Below are positions 6,886 to 7,085 of a stretch of DNA of 7,085 nt, one piece after another. The first letter of the stretch is position 1, and every line of letters begins with the position of its first letter. The notes below the pieces were generated by a model. That model was given only the letters and a program-made list of their open reading frames with translations, had not been told where the DNA came from and ran no database searches. This DNA comes from Syntrophomonas sp. UBA4807 (GTDB lineage Bacteria > Bacillota > Syntrophomonadia > Syntrophomonadales > Syntrophomonadaceae): contig DHGD01000070.1 in NCBI GenBank assembly GCA_002402575.1, forward strand, positions 12,400 to 19,484. Reading direction: 5' to 3'. A program made the translations under genes and the position numbers.

Positions 6886-7085
6886 TCATGACCCGGCTGC
6901 CGGCTGTGATATGGCTATATCTTCAATTATCTCCACCGAAACCTTGATGCGCATGATAACGTCGCTGGGGGAAGAGAGCACTTCCAGTTTGCTGTCGGTT
7001 ACCCGGGCCGACTCCCCAATCTGCTCCTCCAGGCTCTGTAAAGCCTTCTGGCGGGCGATCTGGGTGGCCTCCAATTCCGAGTAAG
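6886..7085 (-). CDS. yqfD: Sporulation protein YqfD, C-terminal fragment (cut by the window edge)
   Basis: Only the last 66 complete codons are present; the frame runs open through the right edge, so the true start lies outside the window. The visible part has a helical stretch (EATQIARQKALQSLEEQI) and then beta-strand-like VLSSPSDVIMRIKVSVEIIEDIAISQP. This resembles the conserved C-terminus of YqfD, where the family ends in a V-VEVIEDI-I--P type motif. YqfD is a membrane-associated sporulation protein, under sigma-E control together with yqfC in Bacillus, and the gene directly precedes phoH in Firmicutes. The call rests on this short tail plus the gene order. A TTG at 7074 could look like a start but has no support as one, because the homologous region continues upstream. 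It ends in TGA. Confidence 0.82.
   Translation of the reverse strand, partial: YSELEATQIARQKALQSLEEQIGESARVTDSKLEVLSSPSDVIMRIKVSVEIIEDIAISQPAAGS

Overview
The window is a compact chromosomal housekeeping segment from a low-GC-type Gram-positive (Firmicutes/Bacillota) bacterium with near-balanced base composition. All genes lie on the minus strand, so transcription runs from high to low coordinates. The order is yqfD (C-terminal end only) - phoH - yqfF/pgpH - ybeY - dgkA - cdd - era - deoC - recO. This is the classic Firmicutes phoH-to-recO neighbourhood with one departure: a deoxyribose-phosphate aldolase gene (deoC) sits between era and recO. The yqfD fragment, a family known from endospore formers, suggests a spore-forming lineage, perhaps a clostridial or Peptococcales-like anaerobe. 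The genus cannot be fixed from the sequence alone.

Layout. 6886-7085 holds the last 66 codons of yqfD. The 82-nt gap 6804-6885 carries the best promoter in the window, an extended -10 for phoH, overlapped by a 7-bp inverted repeat and followed by a second small stem. From phoH (5847-6803) to recO (13-765) the gaps are at most about 55 nt. yqfF and ybeY overlap by 32 nt, and several ribosome binding sites lie inside the preceding gene, so the whole run looks like one translationally coupled operon. No convincing intrinsic terminator is visible. No RNA gene, mobile element, CRISPR array or long repeat was found.

Roles. PhoH (ATPase), YbeY (endoribonuclease) and Era (GTPase with a KH domain) form the known rRNA maturation and ribosome quality group. 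YqfF/PgpH is a membrane HD-domain phosphodiesterase of the c-di-AMP-degrading type. DgkA is a small membrane lipid kinase, probably undecaprenol kinase. Cdd and DeoC are steps of pyrimidine deoxynucleoside salvage and breakdown. RecO serves recombinational repair.

No undescribed system is apparent. The points most worth a second look are: (1) recO has no ATG, GTG or TTG at its expected N-terminus but has an ATA codon placed 7 nt after a strong Shine-Dalgarno sequence; (2) the two abutting inverted repeats at the phoH promoter and leader; (3) deoC between era and recO; (4) an Asp-to-Asn change at a key DgkA position. Several start codons were re-assigned from ribosome binding sites: era TTG at 2352, phoH TTG at 6803, recO ATA at 765.
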